DNA of 16,165 bases from LMUY01 sp964245495 (GCA_964245495.1 CAXTNC010000062.1:1-16165), one strand, 5' to 3'; positions 1-7,364 are shown, counted from the first letter of the stretch. Program-made: numbers and translations. The notes: generated from the sequence alone by a model not told the origin.

Positions 1-3
1 CCC

Positions 4-1398
4 ATGGCCAAACCCACCTCCCGCTTCGTCTGCCAGTCCTGCGGCGCCGTCACCCCGAAATGGGCCGGGCGCTGCGAGGCATGCGGCGAGTGGAACACCA
101 TCGCCGAGGAACCCGCCGAAGCCCGCCCCGGCCTCGGCAAACCCAGCGCCAAAGCCTCCCGCCTGGATTTCGTGGGCCTCGCCGGCACCGCGGACCCGCC
201 GCCCCGGGCGCAGACCGGCATCGCCGAGCTGGACCGTGTGCTGGGCGGCGGCCTGGTCGCTGCCTCCGCCGTGCTGGTGGGCGGGGACCCGGGCATCGGC
301 AAGTCCACCCTGCTGCTGCAAGCCGCCGCCTCGCTCGCCCGCATGGGCCGCCGGGTGCTGTACGTCACGGGCGAGGAATCGGTGGACCAGGTGCGGCTGC
401 GCGCCCGGCGGCTCGGCCTCGCGGACGCCAAGCTCGAACTCGCCGCCACCATCAACGTGCGGGACATCGTGGCCGCCCTGGAGAGCGCGGCGGACGCGGC
501 CATGGTGGTGATCGACTCCATCCAAACCATGTGGATGGACACGGTCGACTCCGCCCCCGGCACCGTGAGCCAGGTGCGCGCCTGCTCCTTCGAGCTGATC
601 CGGGCGGCCAAGGCGCGCGGCTTCGCCCTCGTGCTGGTGGGCCACGTGACCAAGGACGGCGCCATCGCCGGCCCCCGCGTGCTGGAGCACATGGTGGACG
701 CGGTGCTGTACTTCGAAGGCGACCGCGGCCACCAGTTCCGCATCCTGCGCGGGGTGAAGAACCGCTTCGGCGCCACGGACGAGATCGGCGTGTTCGCCAT
801 GACGGAGGCGGGGCTGGCGGAGGTGCCGAACCCGTCCGCGCTGTTCCTGGCGGAGCGCCGCGGCAACATCGCAGGCTCCGCGGTGTTCGCAGGCCTGGAG
901 GGCACCCGCCCCGTGCTGGTGGAGGTGCAGGCGCTGCTCTCCCCCAACGCCGGCGGCAGCCCGCGCCGCTCGGTGATCGGCTGGGAGGCCGGGCGGCTGG
1001 CCATGATGCTGGCGGTGCTGGACAGCCGGGCGGGGCTGCGGCTCTCGGCGCACGACGTGTACCTGAACGTGGCGGGCGGCCTGCGGGTGAACGAGCCGGC
1101 GGCGGACCTGGCGGTGGCGGCCGCACTCGCCTCGGCCGCCACCGAGACGCCGACGGACGCCGGCACGGTGTATTTCGGCGAGGTGGGGCTGTCCGGCGAG
1201 GTGCGCCAGGTGGCGCAGGCGGACGCGCGGCTGAAGGAGGCGCAGAAGCTCGGCTTCGCGTCGGCCTGCATGCCGCGGCGCATCGCCCAAGGCGGGCGCA
1301 AGCCCGCGGCGCTGCCGGGGCTGCGGCTGAACGAGATGGGGCACCTGGCGGAACTGGTGGCCGGGTTCAGCGGCAAGCCGGAGAAGCTGCGGGCGTGA
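4..1398 (+). CDS. radA: DNA repair protein RadA
   Basis: RadA is a RecA-like ATPase that drives branch migration of recombination intermediates during DNA repair in the cytoplasm. The 464-residue protein has the usual family length and all its landmarks. A four-cysteine zinc finger lies at C10, C13, C24 and C27. The Walker A motif GGDPGIGKST is at 93-102 and the Walker B strand ending MVVIDS at 167-172. The RadA-specific KNRFG motif is at 252-256. A C-terminal Lon-protease-like domain spans about 290-460 and includes the stretch RRSVIGWEAGR. The ATG at base 4 places the zinc finger at the very N-terminus, as in other RadA proteins. Only three bases of upstream sequence are in the window, so its promoter and ribosome site cannot be judged. 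It is probably unrelated in function to the genes that follow. Confidence 0.97.
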   Translation: MAKPTSRFVCQSCGAVTPKWAGRCEACGEWNTIAEEPAEARPGLGKPSAKASRLDFVGLAGTADPPPRAQTGIAELDRVLGGGLVAASAVLVGGDPGIGKSTLLLQAAASLARMGRRVLYVTGEESVDQVRLRARRLGLADAKLELAATINVRDIVAALESAADAAMVVIDSIQTMWMDTVDSAPGTVSQVRACSFELIRAAKARGFALVLVGHVTKDGAIAGPRVLEHMVDAVLYFEGDRGHQFRILRGVKNRFGATDEIGVFAMTEAGLAEVPNPSALFLAERRGNIAGSAVFAGLEGTRPVLVEVQALLSPNAGGSPRRSVIGWEAGRLAMMLAVLDSRAGLRLSAHDVYLNVAGGLRVNEPAADLAVAAALASAATETPTDAGTVYFGEVGLSGEVRQVAQADARLKEAQKLGFASACMPRRIAQGGRKPAALPGLRLNEMGHLAELVAGFSGKPEKLRA

Positions 1399-1418
1399 CG
1401 GCCATGGTGGCACCGCTC

Positions 1419-1441
1419 CCGGAGCATCGCTATGCTGCCGG
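1419..1441 (+). other. Hairpin between radA and the ligase gene
   Basis: CCGG-AGCAT (1419-1427), a CGCT loop, then ATGCT-G-CCGG (1432-1441) form a nine-pair stem with one bulged G. It begins 20 nt after the radA stop and ends 36 nt before the ligase start. There is no T tract after it, so it is not a classic terminator. The right arm overlaps TATGCT (1431-1436), which resembles a -10 box (4 of 6 matches to TATAAT), but I find no convincing -35 box 16-18 nt upstream. It may be a weak terminator or processing site for radA, a promoter element for the ligase, or chance in GC-rich DNA. Confidence 0.3.
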
Positions 1442-1477
1442 CATGACGCCAGGGCCAACCCGGCGCAGGGAGGACCC

Positions 1478-3118
1478 ATGCTCGGACTGATGCAAACGCG
1501 CCCGCTGATGATCTCGTCCATCCTGGAGCACGCCGCCCGCAGCCACGCGGACACCGAGATCGTGTCCAGGACGGTCGAGGGCGCGATCCACCGCACGACC
1601 TACGGGGAAACCGGACGCCGCACCCGACGGCTCGCCCGCGTGCTGCAGCGCCTTGGCGTGGGTCCCGGCGACCGGGTGGGCACGCTGGCCTGGAACGGCT
1701 ACCGCCACCTGGAAGCCTACTACGCCGCCCCCGGCATGGGCGCCATGTACCACACCATCAATCCCCGTCTCGGCGTGGAGGACATCGCGTTCATCGTGAA
1801 CGACGCCGAAGACGCGATCCTGTTCGCCGACACCAGCTTCGTCCCGCTGCTCGAAGCCCTGGCGCCGCGCATCACCGTCCGCAACGTGGTGATGATGACG
1901 GATGCCGCGCACATGCCGGACGTGCGGCTCGCCCCCGGCATGGCGCTGCACTGCTACGAAACCCTCATGGCGGAGGCGGACGAGGACTACGCCTGGCCGG
2001 AGTTCGACGAGCGCACCGCCGCCGGGCTGTGCTACACCTCCGGCACCACGGGGCGGCCGAAGGGCGTGCTCTACAGCCACCGCTCCACCGTGCTGCACGC
2101 CTACGCCATCAACATGCCGGACGTGATGGGCCTGCGCGCCACCGACCGGTCGATGCCGGTGGTGCCGATGTTCCACGTCAACGCCTGGGGCGCGCCGTTC
2201 GCAGCGCCCATGGCCGGGGCGGCCCTGGTGCTGCCGGGCCGCCACCTGGACGGCCCTAGCCTGGCCGCGCTGATGAACGCCGAGCGCGTCACCACCTCCG
2301 CCGGCGTGCCGACCATCTGGATGGGCCTGCTGCAGCACCTGCGCGAAACAGGGGAGCGGCTGGACACCGTGCGCTCCCTGGTGATCGGCGGCTCCGCCTG
2401 CCCGCCGGTGCTGATCGACGCCTTCGCCCGCGAGTATGGCGTGCGGGTGGACCACGCCTGGGGCATGACGGAAACCAGCCCGCTCGGCACCTACAACCAC
2501 CCCAAGGCCGGCGAGGAGGCGATGGCGCCGGAGGCGGTGGCGCAGCGCCGGCTGAACCAGGGCCGCGGCATCTACGGCATTGAGATGCAGATCGTGGACG
2601 GCGATGGCGCCGCCCTGCCCTGGGACGGCGCGGCGTTCGGCAACCTGATGGTGCGGGGCCACTGGGTGTGCAGCGGCTATTACGGCGCCGACACCGCCGG
2701 CGGCGCGGACGCGGACGGCTGGTTCGCCACCGGGGACGTGGCGACCATCGACCTGGACGGCTACGTGACCATCACGGACCGATCCAAGGACGTGGTGAAG
2801 TCCGGCGGCGAATGGATCAGCTCCATCGCGTTGGAAAACATCGCCGTGGCGCACCCGGACGTGGCGGAGGCCGCCATCATCGCCGCCCGCCACCCGAAAT
2901 GGGACGAGCGCCCGCTGCTGCTGGTCGTGCCCAAGGAGGGCCGCACCATCGACCCGGCGGCGCTGCTGGCGAGCTACGAAGGCCACGTGCCGAAATGGTG
3001 GCTGCCGGACGCGGTGCTGACCGTGGCCGAATTGCCGCACACCGCAACCGGCAAGATCAACAAGCTCGCGCTGCGGACACAGTATGGCCAGCATTTGGTG
3101 CAAACTGCCGCAGCATGA
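1478..3118 (+). CDS. Acyl-CoA ligase (FadD/DmdB-like, ANL superfamily)
   Basis: This 546-residue cytoplasmic enzyme activates a carboxylic acid to its CoA thioester through an acyl-adenylate, using ATP. Adenylate-forming motifs appear in order: P-loop YTSGTTGRPKG (186-196), AWGMTETSP (327-335), GWFATGD (414-420), DRSKDVVKSGG (434-444) and the catalytic lysine in TGKINK (K526). The N-terminus (MLGLMQTRPLMISSILEHAA) is typical of the family annotated either as medium/long-chain fatty acid-CoA ligase or as 3-(methylthio)propionyl-CoA ligase (DmdB), and sequence alone does not settle the substrate. The start at 1478 is preceded by AGGGAGGA (1467-1474). An in-frame ATG at 1490 is less likely because the family begins at the earlier residue. 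It is only distantly like the second ligase in this window (7361-9055). It lies 79 nt after radA and 46 nt before the first small secreted protein, with which it could be co-transcribed. Confidence 0.9.
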   Translation: MLGLMQTRPLMISSILEHAARSHADTEIVSRTVEGAIHRTTYGETGRRTRRLARVLQRLGVGPGDRVGTLAWNGYRHLEAYYAAPGMGAMYHTINPRLGVEDIAFIVNDAEDAILFADTSFVPLLEALAPRITVRNVVMMTDAAHMPDVRLAPGMALHCYETLMAEADEDYAWPEFDERTAAGLCYTSGTTGRPKGVLYSHRSTVLHAYAINMPDVMGLRATDRSMPVVPMFHVNAWGAPFAAPMAGAALVLPGRHLDGPSLAALMNAERVTTSAGVPTIWMGLLQHLRETGERLDTVRSLVIGGSACPPVLIDAFAREYGVRVDHAWGMTETSPLGTYNHPKAGEEAMAPEAVAQRRLNQGRGIYGIEMQIVDGDGAALPWDGAAFGNLMVRGHWVCSGYYGADTAGGADADGWFATGDVATIDLDGYVTITDRSKDVVKSGGEWISSIALENIAVAHPDVAEAAIIAARHPKWDERPLLLVVPKEGRTIDPAALLASYEGHVPKWWLPDAVLTVAELPHTATGKINKLALRTQYGQHLVQTAAA

Positions 3119-3152
3119 GGCAGAGCAAGCCTTTCGTGCATCCACCGCCACC

Positions 3153-3157
3153 AGGAG
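3153..3157 (+). promoter_or_regulatory. Ribosome binding site deciding the start at 3165
   Basis: AGGAG lies 7 nt before the ATG at 3165. The open frame also runs upstream to an ATG at 3084, but that start lies inside the ligase gene and would bury the signal peptide behind 27 extra residues. The site therefore supports the shorter protein. Confidence 0.7.
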
Positions 3158-3164
3158 CGTAGCC

Positions 3165-3383
3165 ATGAAGACGATGATCGCCGCCGCAGCCGTGCTTGCC
3201 TTCTCCCTTGCGGCGCTGCCGCGCCCCGCCTACGCCATCGGCTGCGCCTCGGGCGCCGCCGTGGGCGGGGTCGGCGGCCACATGGCTGGTCACCACGGCG
3301 TGCTGGGCGCCGCGGCAGGTTGCGCCGTGGGCCATCATGAGGCCAAGAAGAAGGCCGCGGCGCAGGCCCAGCCCGCGCAGTAG
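3165..3383 (+). CDS. Small secreted Gly-rich Cys/His protein, copy 1
   Basis: This is a 72-residue protein of no family I can name. It starts with a classic Sec signal peptide: K2, a hydrophobic run from about 5 to 18, and a predicted cut after A24 in PAYA|IGC. The mature part is about 48 residues. It has a glycine-zipper-like core with GAAVGGVGGHMAGHH (30-44) followed by a partial echo, LGAAAGCAVGHH (47-58), then a charged and Ala/Gln tail. Cysteines are at 27 and 53 and histidines at 39, 43, 44, 57 and 58. All seven positions recur in the next gene, so the two are tandem paralogues. The regular small-residue spacing suggests membrane association or self-assembly, and the Cys/His set suggests metal binding or a disulfide. 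Both ideas are inference. A function in the periplasm or envelope is likely from the signal peptide. Confidence 0.8.
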   Translation: MKTMIAAAAVLAFSLAALPRPAYAIGCASGAAVGGVGGHMAGHHGVLGAAAGCAVGHHEAKKKAAAQAQPAQ

Positions 3384-3399
3384 CCACCCCCTTAAACCC

Positions 3400-3403
3400 G
3401 GAG
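3400..3403 (+). promoter_or_regulatory. Ribosome binding site for copy 2
   Basis: GGAG lies 8 nt upstream of the ATG at 3412, which supports that start. The gap between the two small genes is only 28 nt, so a shared transcript is likely. Confidence 0.55.
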
Positions 3404-3411
3404 CTTAGACC

Positions 3412-3687
3412 ATGAAGTCCCTTCTCGCCTTGGCCATGCTGGTCACCGCCGGCTCCGCCATGCTGCCGCGCCAAGCCCAGGCGATCGGCTGCCTGTCGGG
3501 TGCCGCGATCGGCGGCGTCGGCGGCCACTATGCCGGCCATCATGCCATCCTCGGCGCTGCGGCTGGTTGCGCCATCGGCCATCATGCCGCCGTGGTGCGC
3601 CGCCGCAACGCAGCCGCCGCAGCGGCAGCGCAGCAGAACGGCTACCAGACGCAGGGCAGCTATCAGCCCGACGCCGTTCAGCAGTAG
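3412..3687 (+). CDS. Small secreted Gly-rich Cys/His protein, copy 2
   Basis: This is a 91-residue paralogue of the preceding gene. A signal peptide occupies about 1-24 with a predicted cut in QAQA|IGC. The glycine-rich core has GAAIGGVGGHYAGHH (30-44) and LGAAAGCAIGHH (47-58). Cysteines 27 and 53 and histidines 39, 43, 44, 57 and 58 sit at exactly the same positions as in copy 1, while the signal peptides and tails have diverged. The tail here is longer: VVRRR, an alanine run, then a Gln/Tyr-rich end (residues 74-91). The pattern of a conserved core with free ends suggests selection on the core. No function is known to me. It may be an envelope or outer-membrane-associated glycine-zipper protein. 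The stop lies 18 nt from the stop of the convergent dehydrogenase gene. Confidence 0.8.
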   Translation: MKSLLALAMLVTAGSAMLPRQAQAIGCLSGAAIGGVGGHYAGHHAILGAAAGCAIGHHAAVVRRRNAAAAAAAQQNGYQTQGSYQPDAVQQ

Positions 3688-3694
3688 CGGATCA

Positions 3695-3721
3695 GCTGGG
3701 GGCGGTTACGCCGCCTCCAGC
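3695..3721. terminator. Hairpin at the convergent gene junction
   Basis: GCTGGGGGCGG (3695-3705), loop TTACG, CCGCCTCCAGC (3711-3721) make an 11-pair stem with one G-U pair when read as + strand RNA. On the - strand that pair becomes an A-C mismatch. It starts 7 nt after the stop of the second small gene and covers the stop codon of pimD. Neither side has a T tract, so it would be a non-canonical terminator or an RNA-stabilising 3' end. The position between convergent genes is what makes it credible, and it should work better for the + strand transcript. Confidence 0.45.
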
Positions 3722-4848
3722 ACCCCGCCCATCTCGGCCAGCTTCTCCAGGTGCGTGTCGGCATCACCGAACATCAGCTCGATCATCGACATCCGCTTGA
3801 AGTGGTGACCGACCATGTACTCCATGGTCACGCCAATGCCGCCATGCAGCTGGATCGCCTCCTGGCCGAGCTTGCGGCCTGAGCGGCCGATTTGCACCTT
3901 CGCCGCCGCCGCCGCCTTGTGGCGCTCCGCCGGGTCATCCTCGTCCGCCATCATGGTCGCCAGCAGCGCCATGGAGCGGGCCTGCTCCAGCAGCACGTAC
4001 ATGTCCACCGCCCGGTGCTGCAGCGCCTGGAACTCGCCGATGGCGCGGCCGAACTGCTTGCGCTGCTTCATGTAGTCGATCGTGCTGGCGTGCATGGACT
4101 CCATGATGCCGACTGCCTCGGCGGCCAGGAAGGCGAGCGCCTCGTCCACCACGCGCTCCACGACCGGCAGGGCGCCCGCCGGGTCGCCGAGCGGGACGCC
4201 GGTGGCGCCGGCCAGCGACACCTCCGCCGCGTGCAGCCCGTCCTGCGTCGGGTAGCCGCGGACCGACAGCCCCTCGCTCGGCGCATCCACCAGGAACAGG
4301 CCGACGCCTGCCCGGTCCCGCGTGCCGCCGGCGGTGCGGGCGGTGACCAGGAGCTTGTTGGCGGCATCCCCGTGCAGCACGACGCCTTTCTCGCCCTCCA
4401 GCCGCCAGCGCCCACCCTCCTGGCGCGCAATGGTGGACACGTTGTGCAGCTCGTAGCGCGATTGCCGCTCCACGTGGGCGAAAGCCAGCAGCAGCTCCCC
4501 GGCGGCCACCTGACCCAGCAGCTCCGCCTGCATGGCCGGGTCAGCGGCCCGGCGGACCAAGCCGCCGCCGAGCACCACGGTGGCGAGGTACGGCTCCACC
4601 ACCAGCCCGCGGCCGAATGCCTCGGCCACGATCATGCTCTCGACCGGCCCGCCGCCGAAGCCGCCCAGTTCCTCGGAGAATGGCAGGCCGAGCAGGCCCA
4701 GCTCGGCGAACTGCGCCCACATGGCCCGGCTCCACCCGCCAGGCTCGGCCATGAAGCCGCGGCGCTGGTCGAAGCCGTACTTGTCGGCGACCAGCCGGTC
4801 CACGCTGTCCTTGAGCAGGCGCTGGTCGTCGTTCAGGTCAAAATCCAT
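3706..4848 (-). CDS. pimD: Acyl-CoA dehydrogenase, small subunit (PimD type)
   Basis: This FAD-dependent flavoprotein subunit (380 residues, normal length) is predicted to pair with the product of the preceding gene to oxidise an acyl-CoA to the 2-enoyl-CoA. The N-terminus MDFDLNDDQRLLKDSVDRLV is characteristic of proteins annotated as pimeloyl-CoA dehydrogenase small subunit. Other landmarks are FGGGPVESMIVAEAFGR (64-80), the helix RKQFGRAIGEFQALQHR (263-279) that contacts FAD in this superfamily, and QLHGGIG (333-339). The C-terminal segment (355-380) does not carry the usual YEGT-type catalytic loop, and I cannot assign the catalytic base from sequence alone. It starts 51 nt after the large subunit, with GAGG 4 nt before the ATG. 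It is the last gene of the operon. A counterpart of pimE does not follow, because the next genes face the other way. Confidence 0.88.
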   Translation of the reverse strand: MDFDLNDDQRLLKDSVDRLVADKYGFDQRRGFMAEPGGWSRAMWAQFAELGLLGLPFSEELGGFGGGPVESMIVAEAFGRGLVVEPYLATVVLGGGLVRRAADPAMQAELLGQVAAGELLLAFAHVERQSRYELHNVSTIARQEGGRWRLEGEKGVVLHGDAANKLLVTARTAGGTRDRAGVGLFLVDAPSEGLSVRGYPTQDGLHAAEVSLAGATGVPLGDPAGALPVVERVVDEALAFLAAEAVGIMESMHASTIDYMKQRKQFGRAIGEFQALQHRAVDMYVLLEQARSMALLATMMADEDDPAERHKAAAAAKVQIGRSGRKLGQEAIQLHGGIGVTMEYMVGHHFKRMSMIELMFGDADTHLEKLAEMGGVLEAA

Positions 4849-4899
4849 GGAGCCTCGCTGCTTGGAAAACCTTCCTCGTGGGAGAAGCAGAACGCGCGG

Positions 4900-6108
4900 T
4901 CAGAATCCAAGGATCGCCTTGGCCACGATGTTGCGCTGGATCTCGTTCGAGCCGCCGTAGATCGAGACCTTGCGCCAGTTGAAGTAAGTCGGCGCCGACT
5001 CGGCCGCGTAATCCGGGCCGATGGACATCGGGTCGTTGTCGCCTTCCGGCTCCACGTCGGCTTTGTAGGGCATGGCGTACGGCCCCACCAAGTCCATCAG
5101 CAGCTCGGTCGTCGCCTGCTGGATCTCAGAACCCTTGATCTTGAGGATGGAGCTGGCCGGGTTCGGCTTGCCGTGCTTGTTGTGCCGGTCGCTGGCCACC
5201 ACGCGGAGCTGGGTCATCTCCAGCGCGCGCAGCTCGATCTCCACCGCCGTCAGCTTCTCGCGGAAATGGCGATCCTCGATCATCGGCTTGTCCCCGACCC
5301 GCTCCAGCTTGGCCAGCTCGCGCAGCCGCATCAGCCGCGCCTTGGACACGCCGACGCGGGCGATGCCGACGCGCTCGTTGCCGAGCAGGAACTTGGCGTA
5401 ATCCCAGCCGCGGTTCTCCTCGCCCACCAGGTTCTCCGCCGGCACCCGCACCTCGTCGAACCAAACCTCGTTCACCTCGTGACCGCCGTCGATGGTCTGG
5501 ATGGGGCGCACGGTGATGCCCGGCGTCTTCATGTCGATCAGGATGAACGAGATGCCTTCCTGCCGCTTGGCCGCCGCCGGGTCGGTGCGGCACAGGCAGA
5601 ATATCCAGTCGGCGTACTGCGCGAGCGTGGTCCAGGTCTTCTGGCCGTTGACCACCCACTCGTCGCCTTCGCGCCGCGCCGTGCAGCGCAGGCTGGCGAG
5701 GTCCGACCCAGCGCCAGGCTCGGAGAAGCCCTGGCACCACCAGATGTCCAGGTTCGCCGTGGGCGGCAGGAAGCGCTGCTTCTGCGCCTCGCTGCCGAAC
5801 TGGGCGATCACCGGGCCGACCATGGACGTGTTGAACGCGAGCGGGGCAGGGACGGAGTTGCTCTGCATCTCGTCCAGCCAGATGTAGGACTGCACGCTCG
5901 TCCAATCCTTGCCGCCGTAGGCCACCGGCCAGTGCGGCACGGCGATGCCGGCCTTGTTCATGGCCTGCTGGGTGATGACCAGGTCCTGCTTGGAAACGTG
6001 CTCCCCCTTGCCCGCCTTATGGCGGATCTCGGCGGGGATCTGGTTGCGGAAGAAATCGCGCATCTCCTGGCGGAAACTGCGCTCTTCGGCGGTGAAGCTC
6101 AGGTCCAT
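4900..6108 (-). CDS. pimC: Acyl-CoA dehydrogenase, large subunit (PimC type)
   Basis: This is a 402-residue flavoprotein subunit, partner of the small subunit downstream, catalysing the first oxidation of beta-oxidation. MDLSFTAEERSF at the start and CQGFSEPGAGSDLAS (125-139), GQKTWTTLAQYADW (155-168) and GGHEVNEVWFDEVRVP (208-223) match the pimeloyl-CoA dehydrogenase large-subunit family. The C-terminal loop reads IYGGSNEIQRNI (383-394). Where medium-chain dehydrogenases have the catalytic glutamate in a Y-E-G loop, this one has glycine (G385), as is usual in two-subunit acyl-CoA dehydrogenases. The frame is open for 106 codons further upstream, but the start at 6108 is preceded by AGGGAG (6117-6122) 8 nt away and matches the family N-terminus. 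The longer version would run into the thiolase gene. The 74-nt gap upstream contains two palindromes. Confidence 0.92.
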   Translation of the reverse strand: MDLSFTAEERSFRQEMRDFFRNQIPAEIRHKAGKGEHVSKQDLVITQQAMNKAGIAVPHWPVAYGGKDWTSVQSYIWLDEMQSNSVPAPLAFNTSMVGPVIAQFGSEAQKQRFLPPTANLDIWWCQGFSEPGAGSDLASLRCTARREGDEWVVNGQKTWTTLAQYADWIFCLCRTDPAAAKRQEGISFILIDMKTPGITVRPIQTIDGGHEVNEVWFDEVRVPAENLVGEENRGWDYAKFLLGNERVGIARVGVSKARLMRLRELAKLERVGDKPMIEDRHFREKLTAVEIELRALEMTQLRVVASDRHNKHGKPNPASSILKIKGSEIQQATTELLMDLVGPYAMPYKADVEPEGDNDPMSIGPDYAAESAPTYFNWRKVSIYGGSNEIQRNIVAKAILGF

Positions 6109-6133
6109 GGTGTCGGCTCCCTGCAAGTCAAGG

Positions 6134-6177
6134 CCAGGGCGCCGCCCTGGACCCGGGAGGGGACGGTCGTCCCCTCC
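6134..6177. repeat. Two adjacent palindromes between pimB and pimC
   Basis: Two perfect inverted repeats stand side by side. The first has 7-bp arms CCAGGGC / GCCCTGG around GCC (6134-6150). The second has 9-bp arms GGAGGGGAC / GTCCCCTCC around GGTC (6156-6177). They lie in the largest gap inside the operon (6109-6182), just after the thiolase stop. The pairing resembles dispersed intergenic palindromic elements of GC-rich alphaproteobacteria, but only one copy is in this window. They could act as an mRNA-stabilising or attenuating structure that sets the ratio of dehydrogenase to upstream products. No T tract follows on the transcribed strand. Confidence 0.65.
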
Positions 6178-6182
6178 ACCCC

Positions 6183-7364
6183 TTAGATGATCTCGAACAG
6201 GCCGGCAGCTCCCTGGCCGCCGCCGATGCACATGGTCACGACGGCATGTTTCGCACCCCGCCGCCGCCCTTCGATCAACGCATGGCCCGCCATCCGCGCG
6301 CCGCTCATGCCGTACGGGTGGCCGATGGAGATGGAGCCGCCATCCACGTTCAGCTTGTCGTTCGGGATGCCCAAGCGGTCGCGGCAATACAGCACCTGGC
6401 TGGCGAACGCCTCGTTCAGCTCCCATAAGTCGATGTCATCGACCTTGAGCCCCTTGCGCTCCAGCAGCCGCGGGATGGCGTACACCGGGCCGATGCCCAT
6501 CTCGTCCGGCTCGCACCCGGCGGTCGCATAGCCGCGGAAGATGCCGAGCGGGGTCAGCCCAAGCCGCTCCGCCTCCTCCATGGACATCATCACGCAGGCG
6601 GAGGCGCCGTCGCTCAGCTGGCTGGCGTTGCCGGCGGTGATGAACTGGTCCTCGCCGCGCACCGGCTTCAGCTTGGCCAAGCCCTCCAGCGTCGTCTCCG
6701 GACGGTTGCACTCGTCGGAGGTGAGCGTCACCTGCTCGTGGCTGACCGCCTTGGTCGCCTTGTCCACCACCTCCTTGGTGACGGTCATCGGCACGATCTC
6801 CTCGGCGAAGCGCCCGGCCTGCTGCCCGGCGGCGGTGCGGCGCTGGCTTTCCAGCGAGTACTCGTCCTGCGCTTCGCGGCTGATGCCGTAGCGGGCGGCC
6901 ACGATGTCCGCCGTCTCGATCATCGGCATGTACACGTCGGGCTTGTTCTCCAGCAGCCATTCGTCGCGGTAATGGAACTGGTTCATGTGGAACTGCACCA
7001 GGCTGATCGACTCCAGCCCGCCCGCCACCGCCACCGGCGCGCCGTCGTTCAGGATGCGCCCGGCCGCCAGAGCCATCGCCTGCAAGCCGGAGGAGCAGAA
7101 CCGGTTGACCGTCATGGCGGACGCGGTGGGCGGGATGCCGGCGCGCAGCGCGGCCTGGCGGGCGATGTTGCCGCCGGTGGCGCCTTCCGGGTTGGCGCAG
7201 CCCATCACCACGTCCTCCACGGAGGCCGGGTCGATGCCGGCGCGGTCCATGGCGGCGCGGATGGCGTGGCCGCCCAGGTCCGCCCCGTGCGTGAGGTTGA
7301 ACGCGCCGCGCTGCGCCTTGCCGATGGGCGTGCGGGCGGTGGAAACGATCACGGCTTCGGTCAT
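6183..7364 (-). CDS. pimB: Thiolase (acetyl-CoA C-acyltransferase, PimB type)
   Basis: This 393-residue thiolase is predicted to cleave a 3-oxoacyl-CoA with CoA to release acetyl-CoA and the shortened acyl-CoA, the last step of the beta-oxidation turn. The nucleophile is C90 in NRFCSSGLQA. NEAF (317-320), H349 in SIGHPYGMSGAR, and C379 in MCIGGGQG complete the thiolase II active site. The PYGM form of the histidine loop differs from the PLGA form of short-chain biosynthetic thiolases. Together with the operon context, this favours a degradative enzyme for longer chains. The ATG overlaps the stop of the ligase gene by 4 nt (ATGA), so translation is probably coupled. The next gene begins after a 74-nt gap with palindromes. 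Thiolases of this kind are often annotated acetyl-CoA acetyltransferase, and chain-length preference is not readable here. Confidence 0.92.
   Translation of the reverse strand: MTEAVIVSTARTPIGKAQRGAFNLTHGADLGGHAIRAAMDRAGIDPASVEDVVMGCANPEGATGGNIARQAALRAGIPPTASAMTVNRFCSSGLQAMALAAGRILNDGAPVAVAGGLESISLVQFHMNQFHYRDEWLLENKPDVYMPMIETADIVAARYGISREAQDEYSLESQRRTAAGQQAGRFAEEIVPMTVTKEVVDKATKAVSHEQVTLTSDECNRPETTLEGLAKLKPVRGEDQFITAGNASQLSDGASACVMMSMEEAERLGLTPLGIFRGYATAGCEPDEMGIGPVYAIPRLLERKGLKVDDIDLWELNEAFASQVLYCRDRLGIPNDKLNVDGGSISIGHPYGMSGARMAGHALIEGRRRGAKHAVVTMCIGGGQGAAGLFEII

Noticed and set aside
1408..1413. TGGCAC resembling the -24 element of a sigma-54 promoter
   Set aside because: The matching -12 element (TTGC-type) is absent at the required spacing.
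1430..3166. 578-codon open frame on the - strand opposite the acyl-CoA ligase
   Set aside because: Its translation is low-complexity, rich in His, Arg, Val and Gly with no motif. It is the antisense shadow of a GC-rich gene whose own frame has all expected ligase motifs.
4858..4890. Inverted repeat CTGCTT / AAGCAG in the pimC-pimD gap
   Set aside because: Only 6 bp with a 21-nt loop and a poor inner stem, so not distinguishable from chance in this base composition.
3892..6186. 764-codon open frame on the + strand across both dehydrogenase genes
   Set aside because: It spans two recognisable genes and their gap on the other strand and has no domain signal. Stop codons are rare in such GC-rich antisense frames.
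6109..6426. Possible N-terminal extension of the large dehydrogenase subunit
   Set aside because: It would cross the palindromes and the thiolase gene. The start at 6108 has a good ribosome site and matches homologues.
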